NCBI GenBank assembly: GCA_039619475.1
Contig: CM077115.1
Span: forward strand, 591,939,643 to 592,003,642
Source of the DNA: Icerya purchasi
Taxonomy: Eukaryota > Arthropoda > Insecta > Hemiptera > Monophlebidae
Direction of reading: 5' to 3'
Length of the DNA stretch: 64,000 nt
The notes below the pieces were generated by a model. It was given only the letters and a program-made list of their open reading frames with translations. It was not told the origin of the DNA and searched no databases. Below, piece after piece: positions 20,102 to 31,507 of the stretch (within the stretch, counting starts at the first letter, position 1; every line of letters begins with the position of its first letter). The translations under genes were made by a program, and so were the position numbers.

Positions 20102-20462
20102 TATATGATGTATCCGTCACTTTATCTGGTGCTAACATATTTACAATTTTAGAATAATGTTCAGGACCTATCGAATTGAGTAATGTTTGCTGTTTATCTA
20201 TATCAGATGCGATATCAGCTACATTGAAATATATCTCTAATCGTTCTATATATTGTTTGAAATTCTCTCTTGATTCGTCAAATGTTTCAAATTTGTAATC
20301 TTTTGTTTCTCGCATTTTAGATATAGAAGACGAAGGTTTGTTTATTAACTGTTTAACTAAATTCATATATTCCATTTGCATTTTCATTTGCTTCTCTAAT
20401 ATTGATTCTAAATCTTTAACATCGACAACTGCCGTGTTGGTTTCCGGGTTTGAATCTGTCAT
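20034..20462 (-). CDS. gag: Gag N-terminal half, unit U9
   Basis: Majority form. Confidence 0.8.
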   Translation of the reverse strand: MTDSNPETNTAVVDVKDLESILEKQMKMQMEYMNLVKQLINKPSSSISKMRETKDYKFETFDESRENFKQYIERLEIYFNVADIASDIDKQQTLLNSIGPEHYSKIVNMLAPDKVTDTSYSEIVKRYTAERCPPKKCITTTT

Positions 20463-21361
20463 TTTATATGTTTAATATGAATATATAAACAGGAGCCGTT
20501 TACGTGTAATAATAATAATTTTTGTACTCACAGATAATAAGTCCGCTTAAAATTATTTGATCGTAAATGGTATTGATAATCGTCTTCCGCGCACAAAAAA
20601 AAGTTATCACTGTATGCTTAGAAAAAACAGTAAACCAACCATTCTCGTCGCCACTTTTATGTCTTGAATTTGATACTTGATTATATAATTAAGATACGTG
20701 AGTTCATATTGATAAAAAACATGATTATTTTAACATTACATTTGATTATCGTTTTATATAGAAAAAAGTAACATAAGTACAAGAATACATAAGTACATGA
20801 TACATGATAGAATGAATAACAATAATATATATATATATACTAACCCGATCACGATATATCGATATAATAATTGATACTAAATAATATGTTACATAATAAA
20901 ATGAAAATACATAACAACTAATATTATTTTCATAAAAATTTTAATAAAGCCAATAAGGAAGAAGCTTTTCTTGTTTTGTTTAATAATGAAGCGAGCGGCT
21001 CATAAAAAAATAATAATAATTAGAAAAATCGACTCGACAATACTTGATGGGTGTTTTGTAGAGGACAAGAAAAAGTAAAGAAGTAAGTTGAAAAACAGAA
21101 GCGATTAATTAATTTTCTACTGTGAAATAGTTTTTAATAAAAAAAGGAAAAGAACCATCAACGGCTACAACCACTTTGTAATTAACATGTTTATTAGTCA
21201 CAAAACACGTTTTAACCGAAATTAAATTGATGGAATTGATTTCCTGCTGTTCCCCATCGCAATCACAATCGTAATGGTCGTATCCAATCTCTTCCCATAA
21301 TTGCTGCTCGATTATTCTCATTTGTGATATAAAAGATTCCCTGTATAGAGCGGTTTTTGAA

Positions 21362-22312
21362 TCATACTTGAACTGAACATTCACCACAACATTCAAAAAT
21401 TTCTTGTATATATGTATAGAATGATCTAATTTTTGATTTAAATTTTTTCTGCAAATTTAGTGTATCGAATAAATTACAGGGTAATATTGATATTGCAGCC
21501 CCACAGTCAACTTGTAATTTAACTGGCTGGCCATCTAAATAAACAGTTGCATAATAGCGATCAGAATTAGAATTACAATTTTTAATATTATAAATATCAG
21601 ATATAGGTATAGGTTCTACAAAATTAGATTCACTATTATGTTTTTTCTGGTTAGATTTCGATTTCATGAGTGTTGAGATGCATACTTTCTCAACATGGCC
21701 TTTCTTATTACAGCTTTTACATGAAAGTGTATTTTTATCACGTTTGCAGTCTTTTGCAAGATGATTATCATATCCGCAATACATACATAATCTATCAATT
21801 CCAAGGTGTTGATAATTAATTTTTCGCTTAAACGAGTTCGATCGCGCACGATTTTGATAATTTTGATTTAATCGAGTTTGGCTTTGGTGCCTCTGGTAGT
21901 TAAAATTATGATTTTTCGAACGAGGTTTATGTGTTGATATTTTATTAACTTCAGTAGGTGATGATACTGGTCGATTATTAGCTATTTCTTTTGATACATT
22001 AATAGCAACCTCATGTGTTAACGCTACTTCTTTAATATCCTTGAAGGTTTTTTTGTTTGATTGTATAGCTTTTTGTCGCATATTTTCATCTCTTAATCCT
22101 CGTATAAATTGTGATAGCAAAAATATGTCAGAAATATCAGCCTCACATTTTGGACAATATAATTCACATTTAATTATATACTTCTGTAACTCGCCGATGT
22201 AGTCTGTTACTGATTCGTGGCTTTTTTGTAATGCTGATAAAAATTTATGTCGTTGTAGTAATGCATTTTTTTGGTGGACATCGCTCTGCAGTATATCGTT
22301 TAACAATTTCAC
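21362..22312 (-). CDS. gag: Gag C-terminal half plus truncated retropepsin, unit U10
   Basis: Thr47-to-Ile and Arg135-to-His with the same silent changes as U7. Confidence 0.82.
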   Translation of the reverse strand: MKLLNDILQSDVHQKNALLQRHKFLSALQKSHESVTDYIGELQKYIIKCELYCPKCEADISDIFLLSQFIRGLRDENMRQKAIQSNKKTFKDIKEVALTHEVAINVSKEIANNRPVSSPTEVNKISTHKPRSKNHNFNYQRHQSQTRLNQNYQNRARSNSFKRKINYQHLGIDRLCMYCGYDNHLAKDCKRDKNTLSCKSCNKKGHVEKVCISTLMKSKSNQKKHNSESNFVEPIPISDIYNIKNCNSNSDRYYATVYLDGQPVKLQVDCGAAISILPCNLFDTLNLQKKFKSKIRSFYTYIQEIFECCGECSVQV

Positions 22313-22673
22313 TATATGATGTATCCGTCACTTTATCTGGTGCTAACATATTTACAATTTTAGAATAATGTTCAGGACCTATCGAATTGAGTAATGTTTG
22401 CTGTTTATCTATATCAGATGCGATATCAGCTACATTGAAATATATCTCTAATCGTTCTATATATTGTTTGAAATTCTCTCTTGATTCGTCAAATGTTTCA
22501 AATTTGTAATCTTTTGTTTCTCGCATTTTAGATATAGAAGACGAAGGTTTGTTTATTAACTGTTTAACTAAATTCATATATTCCATTTGCATTTTCATTT
22601 GCTTCTCTAATATTGATTCTAAATCTTTAACATCGACAACTGCCGTGTTGGTTTCCGGGTTTGAATCTGTCAT
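22245..22673 (-). CDS. gag: Gag N-terminal half, unit U10
   Basis: Majority form. Confidence 0.8.
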   Translation of the reverse strand: MTDSNPETNTAVVDVKDLESILEKQMKMQMEYMNLVKQLINKPSSSISKMRETKDYKFETFDESRENFKQYIERLEIYFNVADIASDIDKQQTLLNSIGPEHYSKIVNMLAPDKVTDTSYSEIVKRYTAERCPPKKCITTTT

Positions 22674-23572
22674 TTTATATGTTTAATATGAATATATAAA
22701 CAGGAGCCGTTTACGTGTAATAATAATAATTTTTGTACTCACAGATAATAAGTCCGCTTAAAATTATTTGATCGTAAATGGTATTGATAATCGTCTTCCG
22801 CGCACAAAAAAAAGTTATCACTGTATACTTAGAAAAAACAGTAAACCAACCATTCTCGTCGCCACTTTTATGTCTTGAATTTGATACTTGATTATATAAT
22901 TAAGATACGTGAGTTCATATTGATAAAAAACATGATTCTTTTAACATTACATTTGATTATCGTTTTATATAGAAAAAAGTAACATAAGTACAAGAATACA
23001 TAAGTACATGATACATGATAGAATGAATAACAATAATATATATATATATACTAACCCGATCACGATATATCGATATAATAATTGATACTAAATAATATGT
23101 TACATAATAAAATGAAAATACATAACAACTAATATTATTTTCATAAAAATTTTAATAAAGCCAATAAGGAAGAAGCTTTTCTTGTTTTGTTTAATAATGA
23201 AGCGAGCGGCTCATAAAAAAATAATAATAATTAGAAAAATCGACTCGACAATACTTGATGGGTGTTTTGTAGAGGACAAGAAAAAGTAAAGAAGTAAGTT
23301 GAAAAACAGAAGCGATTAATTAATTTTCTACTGTGAAATAGTATTTAATAAAAAAAGGAAAAGAACCATCAACGGCTACAACCACTTTGTAATTAACATG
23401 TTTATTAGTCACAAAACACGTTTTAACCGAAATTAAATTGATGGAATTGATTTCCTGCTGTTCCCCATCGCAATCACAATCGTAATGGTCGTATCCAATC
23501 TCTTCCCATAATTGCTGCTCGATTATTCTCATTTGTGATATAAAAGATTCCCTGTATAGAGCGGTTTTTGAA

Positions 23573-24523
23573 TCATACTTGAACTGAACATTCACCACAA
23601 CATTCAAAAATTTCTTGTATATATGTATAGAATGATCTAATTTTTGATTTAAATTTTTTCTGCAAATTTAGTGTATCGAATAAATTACAGGGTAATATTG
23701 ATATTGCAGCCCCACAGTCAACTTGTAATTTAACTGGCTGGCCATCTAAATAAACAGTTGCATAATAGCGATCAGAATTAGAATTACAATTTTTAATATT
23801 ATAAATATCAGATATAGGTATAGGTTCTACAAAATTAGATTCACTATTATGTTTTTTCTGGTTAGATTTCGATTTCATGAGTGTTGAGATGCATACTTTC
23901 TCAACATGGCCTTTCTTATTACAGCTTTTACATGAAAGTGTATTTTTATCACGTTTGCAGTCTTTTGCAAGATGATTATCATATCCGCAATACATACATA
24001 ATCTATCAATTCCAAGGTGTTGATAATTAATTTTTCGCTTAAACGAGTTCGATCGCGCACGATTTTGATAATTTTGATTTAATCGAGTTTGGCTTTGGTG
24101 CCTCTGGTAGTTAAAATTACGATTTTTCGAACAAGGTTTATGTGTTGATATTTTATTAACTTCAGTAGGTGATGATACTTGTCGATTATTAGCTATTTCT
24201 TTTGATACATTAATAGCAACCTCATGTGTTAACGCTACTTCTTTAATATCTTTGAAGGTTTTTTTATTTGATTGTATAGCTTTTTGTCGCATATTTTCAT
24301 CTCTTAATCCTCGTATAAATTGTGATAGCAAAAATATGTCAGAAATATCAGCCTCACATTTTGGACAATATAATTCACATTTAGTTATATACTTCTGTAA
24401 CTCGCCGATGTAGTCTGTTACTGATTCGTGGCTTTTTTGTAATGCTGATAAAAATTTATGTCGTTGTAGTAATGCATTTTTTTGGTGGACATCGCTCTGC
24501 AGTATATCGTTTAACAATTTCAC
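23573..24523 (-). CDS. gag: Gag C-terminal half plus truncated retropepsin, unit U11
   Basis: Pro115-to-Gln and Arg131-to-Cys, matching U8 exactly three units away. Confidence 0.82.
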   Translation of the reverse strand: MKLLNDILQSDVHQKNALLQRHKFLSALQKSHESVTDYIGELQKYITKCELYCPKCEADISDIFLLSQFIRGLRDENMRQKAIQSNKKTFKDIKEVALTHEVAINVSKEIANNRQVSSPTEVNKISTHKPCSKNRNFNYQRHQSQTRLNQNYQNRARSNSFKRKINYQHLGIDRLCMYCGYDNHLAKDCKRDKNTLSCKSCNKKGHVEKVCISTLMKSKSNQKKHNSESNFVEPIPISDIYNIKNCNSNSDRYYATVYLDGQPVKLQVDCGAAISILPCNLFDTLNLQKKFKSKIRSFYTYIQEIFECCGECSVQV

Positions 24524-24884
24524 TATATGATGTATCCGTCACTTTATCTGGTGCTAACATATTTACAATTTTAGAATAATGTTCAGGACCTATCGAATTG
24601 AGTAATGTTTGCTGTTTATCTATATCAGATGCGATATCAGCTACATTGAAATATATCTCTAATCGTTCTATATATTGTTTGAAATTCTCTCTTGATTCGT
24701 CAAATGTTTCAAATTTGTAATCTTTTGTTTCTCGCATTTTAGATATAGAAGACGAAGGTTTGTTTATTAACTGTTTAACTAAATTCATATATTCCATTTG
24801 CATTTTCATTTGCTTCTCTAATATTGATTCTAAATCTTTAACATCGACAACTGCCGTGTTGGTTTCCGGGTTTGAATCTGTCAT
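24456..24884 (-). CDS. gag: Gag N-terminal half, unit U11
   Basis: Majority form. Confidence 0.8.
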   Translation of the reverse strand: MTDSNPETNTAVVDVKDLESILEKQMKMQMEYMNLVKQLINKPSSSISKMRETKDYKFETFDESRENFKQYIERLEIYFNVADIASDIDKQQTLLNSIGPEHYSKIVNMLAPDKVTDTSYSEIVKRYTAERCPPKKCITTTT

Positions 24885-25785
24885 TTTATATGTTTAATAT
24901 AGATATATATAAACAGGAGCCGTTTACGTGTAATAATAATAATTTTTGTACTCACAGATAATAAGTCCGCTTAAAATTATTTGATCGTAAATGGTATTGA
25001 TAATCGTCTTCCGCGCACAAAAAAAAGTTATCACTGTATACTTAGAAAAAACAGTAAACCAACCATTCTCGTCGCCACTTTTATGTCTTGAATTTGATAC
25101 TTGATTATATAATTAAGATACGTGAGTTCATATTGATAAAAAACGTGATTCTTTTAACATTACATTTGATTATCGTTTTATATAGAAAAAAGTAACATAA
25201 GTACAAGAATACATAAGTACATGATACATGATAGAATGAATAACAATAATATATATATATATACTAACCCGATCACGATATATCGATATAATAATTGATA
25301 CTAAATAATATGTTACATAATAAAATGAAAATACATAACAACTAATATTATTTTCATAAAAATTTTAATAAAGCCAATAAGGAAGAAGCTTTTCTTGTTT
25401 TGTTTAATAATGAAGCGAGCGGCTCATAAAAAAATAATAATAATTAGAAAAATCGACTCGACAATACTTGATGGGTGTTTTGTAGAGGACAAGAAAAAGT
25501 AAAGAAGTAAGTTGAAAAACAGAAGCGATTAATTAATTTTCTACTGTGAAATAGTATTTAATAAAAAAAGGAAAAGAACCATCAACGGCTACAACCACTT
25601 TGTAATTAACATGTTTATTAGTCACAAAACACGTTTTAACCGAAATTAAATTGATGGAATTGATTTCCTGCTGTTCCCCATCGCAATCACAATCGTAATG
25701 GTCGTATCCAATCTCTTCCCATAATTGCTGCTCGATTATTCTCATTTGTGATATAAAAGATTCCCTGTATAGAGCGGTTTTTGAA

Positions 25786-26736
25786 TCATACTTGAACTGA
25801 ACATTCACCACAACATTCAAAAATTTCTTGTATATATGTATAGAATGATCTAATTTTTGATTTAAATTTTTTCTGCAAATTTAGTGTATCGAATAAATTA
25901 CAGGGTAATATTGATATTGCAGCCCCACAGTCAACTTGTAATTTAACTGGCTGGCCATCTAAATAAACAGTTGCATAATAGCGATCAGAATTAGAATTAC
26001 AATTTTTAATATTATAAATATCAGATATAGGTATAGGTTCTACAAAATTAGATTCACTATTATGTTTTTTCTGGTTAGATTTCGATTTCATGAGTGTTGA
26101 GATGCATACTTTCTCAACATGGCCTTTCTTATTACAGCTTTTACATGAAAGTGTATTTTTATCACGTTTGCAGTCTTTTGCAAGATGATTATCATATCCG
26201 CAATACATACATAATCTATCAATTCCAAGGTGTTGATAATTAATTTTTCGCTTAAACGAGTTCGATCGCGCACGATTTTGATAATTTTGATTTAATCGAG
26301 TTTGGCTTTGGTGCCTCTGGTAGTTAAAATTATGATTTTTCGAACGAGGTTTATGTGTTGATATTTTATTAACTTCAGTAGGTGATGATACTGGTCGATT
26401 ATTAGCTATTTCTTTTGATACATTAATAGCAACCTCATGTGTTAACGCTACTTCTTTAATATCCTTGAAGGTTTTTTTATTTGATTGTATAGCTTTTTGT
26501 CGCATATTTTCATCTCTTAATCCTCGTATAAATTGTGATAGCAAAAATATGTCAGAAATATCAGCCTCACATTTTGGACAATATAATTCACATTTAGTTA
26601 TATACTTCTGTAACTCGCCGATGTAGTCTGTTACTGATTCGTGGCTTTTTTGTAATGCTGATAAAAATTTATGTCGTTGTAGTAATGCATTTTTTTGGTG
26701 GACATCGCTCTGCAGTATATCGTTTAACAATTTCAC
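25786..26736 (-). CDS. gag: Gag C-terminal half plus truncated retropepsin, unit U12
   Basis: Arg135-to-His as in U7 and U10 but Thr47 kept, so only part of that marker block is present. This suggests gene conversion. Confidence 0.82.
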   Translation of the reverse strand: MKLLNDILQSDVHQKNALLQRHKFLSALQKSHESVTDYIGELQKYITKCELYCPKCEADISDIFLLSQFIRGLRDENMRQKAIQSNKKTFKDIKEVALTHEVAINVSKEIANNRPVSSPTEVNKISTHKPRSKNHNFNYQRHQSQTRLNQNYQNRARSNSFKRKINYQHLGIDRLCMYCGYDNHLAKDCKRDKNTLSCKSCNKKGHVEKVCISTLMKSKSNQKKHNSESNFVEPIPISDIYNIKNCNSNSDRYYATVYLDGQPVKLQVDCGAAISILPCNLFDTLNLQKKFKSKIRSFYTYIQEIFECCGECSVQV

Positions 26737-27097
26737 TATATGATGTATCCGTCACTTTATCTGGTGCTAACATATTTACAATTTTAGAATAATGTTCAGG
26801 ACCTATCGAATTGAGTAATGTTTGCTGTTTATCTATATCAGATGCGATATAAGCTACATTGAAATATATCTCTAATCGTTCTATATATTGTTTGAAATTC
26901 TCTCTTGATTCGTCAAATGTTTCAAATTTGTAATCTTTTGCTTCTCGCATTTTAGATATAGAAGACGAAGGTTTGTTTATTAACTGTTTAACTAAATTCA
27001 TATATTCCATTTGCATTTTCATTTGCTTCTCTAATATTGATTCTAAATCTTTAACATCGACAACTGCCGTGTTGGTTTCCGGGTTTGAATCTGTCAT
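26669..27097 (-). CDS. gag: Gag N-terminal half, unit U12
   Basis: Ala53 with Tyr83. Confidence 0.8.
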   Translation of the reverse strand: MTDSNPETNTAVVDVKDLESILEKQMKMQMEYMNLVKQLINKPSSSISKMREAKDYKFETFDESRENFKQYIERLEIYFNVAYIASDIDKQQTLLNSIGPEHYSKIVNMLAPDKVTDTSYSEIVKRYTAERCPPKKCITTTT

Positions 27098-27897
27098 TTT
27101 ATATGTTTAATATGAATATATAAACAGGAGCCGTTTACGTGTAATAATAATAATTTTTGTACTCACAGATAATAAGTCCGCTTAAAATTATTTGATCGTA
27201 AATGGTATTGATAATCGTCTTCCGCGCACAAAAAAAAGTTATCACTGTATACTTAGAAAAAACAGTAAACCAACCATTCTCGTCGCCACTTTTATGTCTT
27301 GAATTTGATACTTGATTATATAATTAAGATACGTGAGTTCATATTGATAAAAAACATGATTCTTTTAACATTACATTTGATTATCGTTTTATATAGAAAA
27401 AAGTAACATAAGTACAAGAATACATAAGTACATGATACATGATAGAATGAATAACAATAATATATATATATATACTAACCCAATCACGATATATCGATAT
27501 AATAATTGATACTAAATAATATGTTACATAATAAAATGAAAATACATAACAACTAATATTATTTTCATAAAAATTTTAATAAAGCCAATAAGGAAGAAGC
27601 TTTTCTTGTTTTGTTTAATAATGAAGCGAGCGGCTCATAAAAAAATAATAATAATTAGAAAGATCGACTCGACAATACTTGATGGGTGTTTTGTAGAGGA
27701 CAAGAAAAAGTAAAGAAGTAAGTTGAAAAACAGAAGCGATTAATTAATTTTCTACTGTGAAATAGTATTTAATAAAAAAAGGAAAAGAACCATCAACGGC
27801 TACAACCACTTTGTAATTAACATGTTTATTAGTCACAAAACACGTTTTAACCGAAATTAAATTGATGGAATTGATTTCCTGCTGTTCCCCATCGCAA

Positions 27898-28947
27898 TCA
27901 CAATCGTAATGGTCGTATCCAATCTCTTCCCATAATTGCTGCTCGATTATTCTCATTTGTGATATAAAAGATTCCCTGTATAGAGCGGTTTTTGAATCGT
28001 ACTTGAACTGAACATTCACCACAACATTCAAAAATTTCTTGTATATATGTATAGAATGATCTAATTTTTGATTTAAATTTTTTCTGCAAATTTAGTGTAT
28101 CGAATAAATTACAGGGTAATATTGATATTGCAGCCCCACAGTCAACTTGTAATTTAACTGGCTGGCCATCTAAATAAACAGTTGCATAATAGCGATCAGA
28201 ATTAGAATTACAATTTTTAATATTATAAATATCAGATATAGGTATAGGTTCTACAAAATTAGATTCACTATTATGTTTTTTCTGGTTAGATTTCGATTTC
28301 ATGAGTGTTGAGATGCATACTTTCTCAACATGGCCTTTCTTATTACAGCTTTTACATGAAAGTGTATTTTTATCACGTTTGCAGTCTTTTGCAAGATGAT
28401 TATCATATCCGCAATACATACATAATCTATCAATTCCAAGGTGTTGATAATTAATTTTTCGCTTAAACGAGTTCGATCGCGCACGATTTTGATAATTTTG
28501 ATTTAATCGAGTTTGGCTTTGGTGCCTCTGGTAGTTAAAATTACGATTTTTCGAACGAGGTTTATGTGTTGATATTTTATTAACTTCAGTAGGTGATGAT
28601 ACTGGTCGATTATTAGCTATTTCTTTTGATACATTAATAGCAACCTCATGTGTTAACGCTACTTCTTTAATATCTTTGAAGGTTTTTTTATTTGATTGTA
28701 TAGCTTTTTGTCGCATATTTTCATCTCTTAATCCTCGTATAAATTGTGATAGCAAAAATATGTCAGAAATATCAGCCTCACATTTTGGACAATATAATTC
28801 ACATTTAGTTATATACTTCTGTAACTCGCCGATGTAGTCTGTTACTGATTCGTGGCTTTTTTGTAATGCTGATAAAAATTTATGTCGTTGTAGTAATGCA
28901 TTTTTTTGGTGGACATCGCTCTGCAGTATATCGTTTAACAATTTCAC
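27898..28947 (-). CDS. gag: Gag C-terminal half plus full retropepsin (349 codons), unit U13
   Basis: The second copy with Arg317 in place of the stop, reaching the G340-R341-D342-W343 motif. Its translated product is identical to that of U2, eleven units away. Confidence 0.87.
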   Translation of the reverse strand: MKLLNDILQSDVHQKNALLQRHKFLSALQKSHESVTDYIGELQKYITKCELYCPKCEADISDIFLLSQFIRGLRDENMRQKAIQSNKKTFKDIKEVALTHEVAINVSKEIANNRPVSSPTEVNKISTHKPRSKNRNFNYQRHQSQTRLNQNYQNRARSNSFKRKINYQHLGIDRLCMYCGYDNHLAKDCKRDKNTLSCKSCNKKGHVEKVCISTLMKSKSNQKKHNSESNFVEPIPISDIYNIKNCNSNSDRYYATVYLDGQPVKLQVDCGAAISILPCNLFDTLNLQKKFKSKIRSFYTYIQEIFECCGECSVQVRFKNRSIQGIFYITNENNRAAIMGRDWIRPLRL

Positions 28948-29308
28948 TATATGATGTATCCGTCACTTTATCTGGTGCTAACATATTTACAATTTTAGAA
29001 TAATGTTCAGGACCTATCGAATTGAGTAATGTTTGCTGTTTATCTATATCAGATGCGATATAAGCTACATTGAAATATATCTCTAATCGTTCTATATATT
29101 GTTTGAAATTCTCTCTTGATTCGTCAAATGTTTCAAATTTGTAATCTTTTGCTTCTCGCATTTTAGATATAGAAGACGAAGGTTTGTTTATTAACTGTTT
29201 AACTAAATTCATATATTCCATTTGCATTTTCATTTGCTTCTCTAATATTGATTCTAAATCTTTAACATCGACAACTGCCGTGTTGGTTTCCGGGTTTGAA
29301 TCTGTCAT
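28880..29308 (-). CDS. gag: Gag N-terminal half, unit U13
   Basis: Ala53 with Tyr83, as in U2. Confidence 0.8.
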   Translation of the reverse strand: MTDSNPETNTAVVDVKDLESILEKQMKMQMEYMNLVKQLINKPSSSISKMREAKDYKFETFDESRENFKQYIERLEIYFNVAYIASDIDKQQTLLNSIGPEHYSKIVNMLAPDKVTDTSYSEIVKRYTAERCPPKKCITTTT

Positions 29309-30207
29309 TTTATATGTTTAATATGAATATATAAACAGGAGCCGTTTACGTGTAATAATAATAATTTTTGTACTCACAGATAATAAGTCCGCTTAAAATT
29401 ATTTGATCGTAAATGGTATTGATAATCGTCTTCCGCGCACAAAAAAAAGTTATCACTGTATACTTAGAAAAAACAGTAAACCAACCATTCTCGTCGCCAC
29501 TTTTATGTCTTGAATTTGATACTTGATTATATAATTAAGATACGTGAGTTCATATTGATAAAAAACATGATTCTTTTAACATTACATTTGATTATCGTTT
29601 TATATAGAAAAAAGTAACATAAGTACAAGAATACATAAGTACATGATACATGATAGAATGAATAACAATAATATATATATATATACTAACCCAATCACGA
29701 TATATCGATATAATAATTGATACTAAATAATATGTTACATAATAAAATGAAAATACATAACAACTAATATTATTTTCATAAAAATTTTAATAAAGCCAAT
29801 AAGGAAGAAGCTTTTCTTGTTTTGTTTAATAATGAAGCGAGCGGCTCATAAAAAAATAATAATAATTAGAAAAATCGACTCGACAATACTTGATGGGTGT
29901 TTTGTAGAGGACAAGAAAAAGTAAAGAAGTAAGTTGAAAAACAGAAGCGATTAATTAATTTTCTACTGTGAAATAGTATTTAATAAAAAAAGGAAAAGAA
30001 CCATCAACGGCTACAACCACTTTGTAATTAACATGTTTATTAGTCACAAAACACGTTTTAACCGAAATTAAATTGATGGAATTGATTTCCTGCTGTTCCC
30101 CATCGCAATCACAATCGTAATGGTCGTATCCAATCTCTTCCCATAATTGCTGCTCGATTATTCTCATTTGTGATATAAAAGATTCCCTGTATAGAGCGGT
30201 TTTTGAA

Positions 30208-31146
30208 TCATACTTCACCACAACATTCAAAAATTTCTTGTATATATGTATAGAATGATCTAATTTTTGATTTAAATTTTTTCTGCAAATTTAGTGTATC
30301 GAATAAATTACAGGGTAATATTGATATTGCAGCCCCACAGTCAACTTGTAATTTAACTGGCTGGCCATCTAAATAAACAGTTGCATAATAGCGATCAGAA
30401 TTAGAATTACAATTTTTAATATTATAAATATCAGATATAGGTATAGGTTCTACAAAATTAGATTCACTATTATGTTTTTTCTGGTTAGATTTCGATTTCA
30501 TGAGTGTTGAGATGCATACTTTCTCAACATTGCCTTTCTTATTACAGCTTTTACATGAAAGTGTATTTTTATCACGTTTGCAGTCTTTTGCAAGATGATT
30601 ATCATATCCGCAATACATACATAATCTATCAATTCCAAGGTGTTGATAATTAATTTTTCGCTTAAACGAGTTCGATCGCGCACGATTTTGATAATTTTGA
30701 TTTAATCGAGTTTGGCTTTGGTGCCTCTGGTAGTTAAAATTACGATTTTTCGAACGAGGTTTATGTGTTGATATTTTATTAACTTCAGTAGGTGATGATA
30801 CTGGTCGATTATTAGCTATTTCTTTTGATACATTAATAGCAACCTCATGTGTTAACGCTACTTCTTTAATATCTTTGAAGGTTTTTTTATTTGATTGTAT
30901 AGCTTTTTGTCGCATATTTTCATCTCTTAATCCTCGTATAAATTGTGATAGCAAAAATATGTCAGAAATATCAGCCTCACATTTTGGACAATATAATTCA
31001 CATTTAGTTATATACTTCTGTAACTCGCCGATGTAGTCTGTTACTGATTCGTGGCTTTTTTGTAATGCTGATAAAAATTTATGTCGTTGTAGTAATGCAT
31101 TTTTTTGGTGGACATCGCTCTGCAGTATATCGTTTAACAATTTCAC
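30208..31146 (-). CDS. gag: Gag-protease frame with zinc-knuckle lesion (312 codons), unit U14
   Basis: The deletion removes four codons just before the TGA, so the product ends F-E-C-C-G-E-V. His206 of the second zinc knuckle is Asn (plus-strand T near 30531), which removes one of four zinc ligands. This is the most damaged gag-protease copy. Confidence 0.82.
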   Translation of the reverse strand: MKLLNDILQSDVHQKNALLQRHKFLSALQKSHESVTDYIGELQKYITKCELYCPKCEADISDIFLLSQFIRGLRDENMRQKAIQSNKKTFKDIKEVALTHEVAINVSKEIANNRPVSSPTEVNKISTHKPRSKNRNFNYQRHQSQTRLNQNYQNRARSNSFKRKINYQHLGIDRLCMYCGYDNHLAKDCKRDKNTLSCKSCNKKGNVEKVCISTLMKSKSNQKKHNSESNFVEPIPISDIYNIKNCNSNSDRYYATVYLDGQPVKLQVDCGAAISILPCNLFDTLNLQKKFKSKIRSFYTYIQEIFECCGEV

Positions 31147-31507
31147 TATATGATGTATCCGTCACTTTATCTGGTGCTAACATATTTACAATTTTAGAAT
31201 AATGTTCAGGACCTATCGAATTGAGTAATGTTTGCTGTTTATCTATATCAGATGCGATATCAGCTACATTGAAATATATCTCTAATCGTTCTATATATTG
31301 TTTGAAATTCTCTCTTGATTCGTCAAATGTTTCAAATTTGTAATCTTTTGTTTCTCGCATTTTAGATATAGAAGACGAAGGTTTGTTTATTAACTGTTTA
31401 ACTAAATTCATATATTCCATTTGCATTTTCATTTGCTTCTCTAATATTGATTCTAAATCTTTAACATCGACAACTGCCGTGTTGGTTTCCGGGTTTGAAT
31501 CTGTCAT
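31079..31507 (-). CDS. gag: Gag N-terminal half, unit U14
   Basis: Majority form. Confidence 0.8.
   Translation of the reverse strand: MTDSNPETNTAVVDVKDLESILEKQMKMQMEYMNLVKQLINKPSSSISKMRETKDYKFETFDESRENFKQYIERLEIYFNVADIASDIDKQQTLLNSIGPEHYSKIVNMLAPDKVTDTSYSEIVKRYTAERCPPKKCITTTT

Larger units (their letters stand above)
18898..21108 (-). repeat. Unit U9, 2211 bp
   Basis: The tail has TAGTTTTTAA instead of TAGTATTTAA near 18921 (shared with U10), and the promoter has GATTATTT near 20731 (shared with U8). Private change near 20616 in the leader. Primer site 20638-20653. Confidence 0.95.
21109..23319 (-). repeat. Unit U10, 2211 bp, apparent crossover hybrid
   Basis: The tail near 21132 matches U9, while the gag-protease frame matches U7. 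The switch falls between about 21133 and 21909. Primer site 22849-22864. Confidence 0.93.
23320..25532 (-). repeat. Unit U11, 2213 bp
   Basis: A 2-bp gain in the leader near 24898 (ATAGATATATATAAAC in place of ATGAATATATAAAC) moves its primer site to 25062-25077. Private CG for CA near 25145. Confidence 0.95.
25533..27743 (-). repeat. Unit U12, 2211 bp
   Basis: The promoter region carries CAATCACG near 27481 and AAAGATCG near 27661, the same pair as U1. Primer site 27273-27288. Confidence 0.95.
27744..29954 (-). repeat. Unit U13, 2211 bp, longer protease frame
   Basis: Carries the CGA form of the protease codon near 27999, like U2. CAATCACG near 29691. Primer site 29484-29499. Confidence 0.95.
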
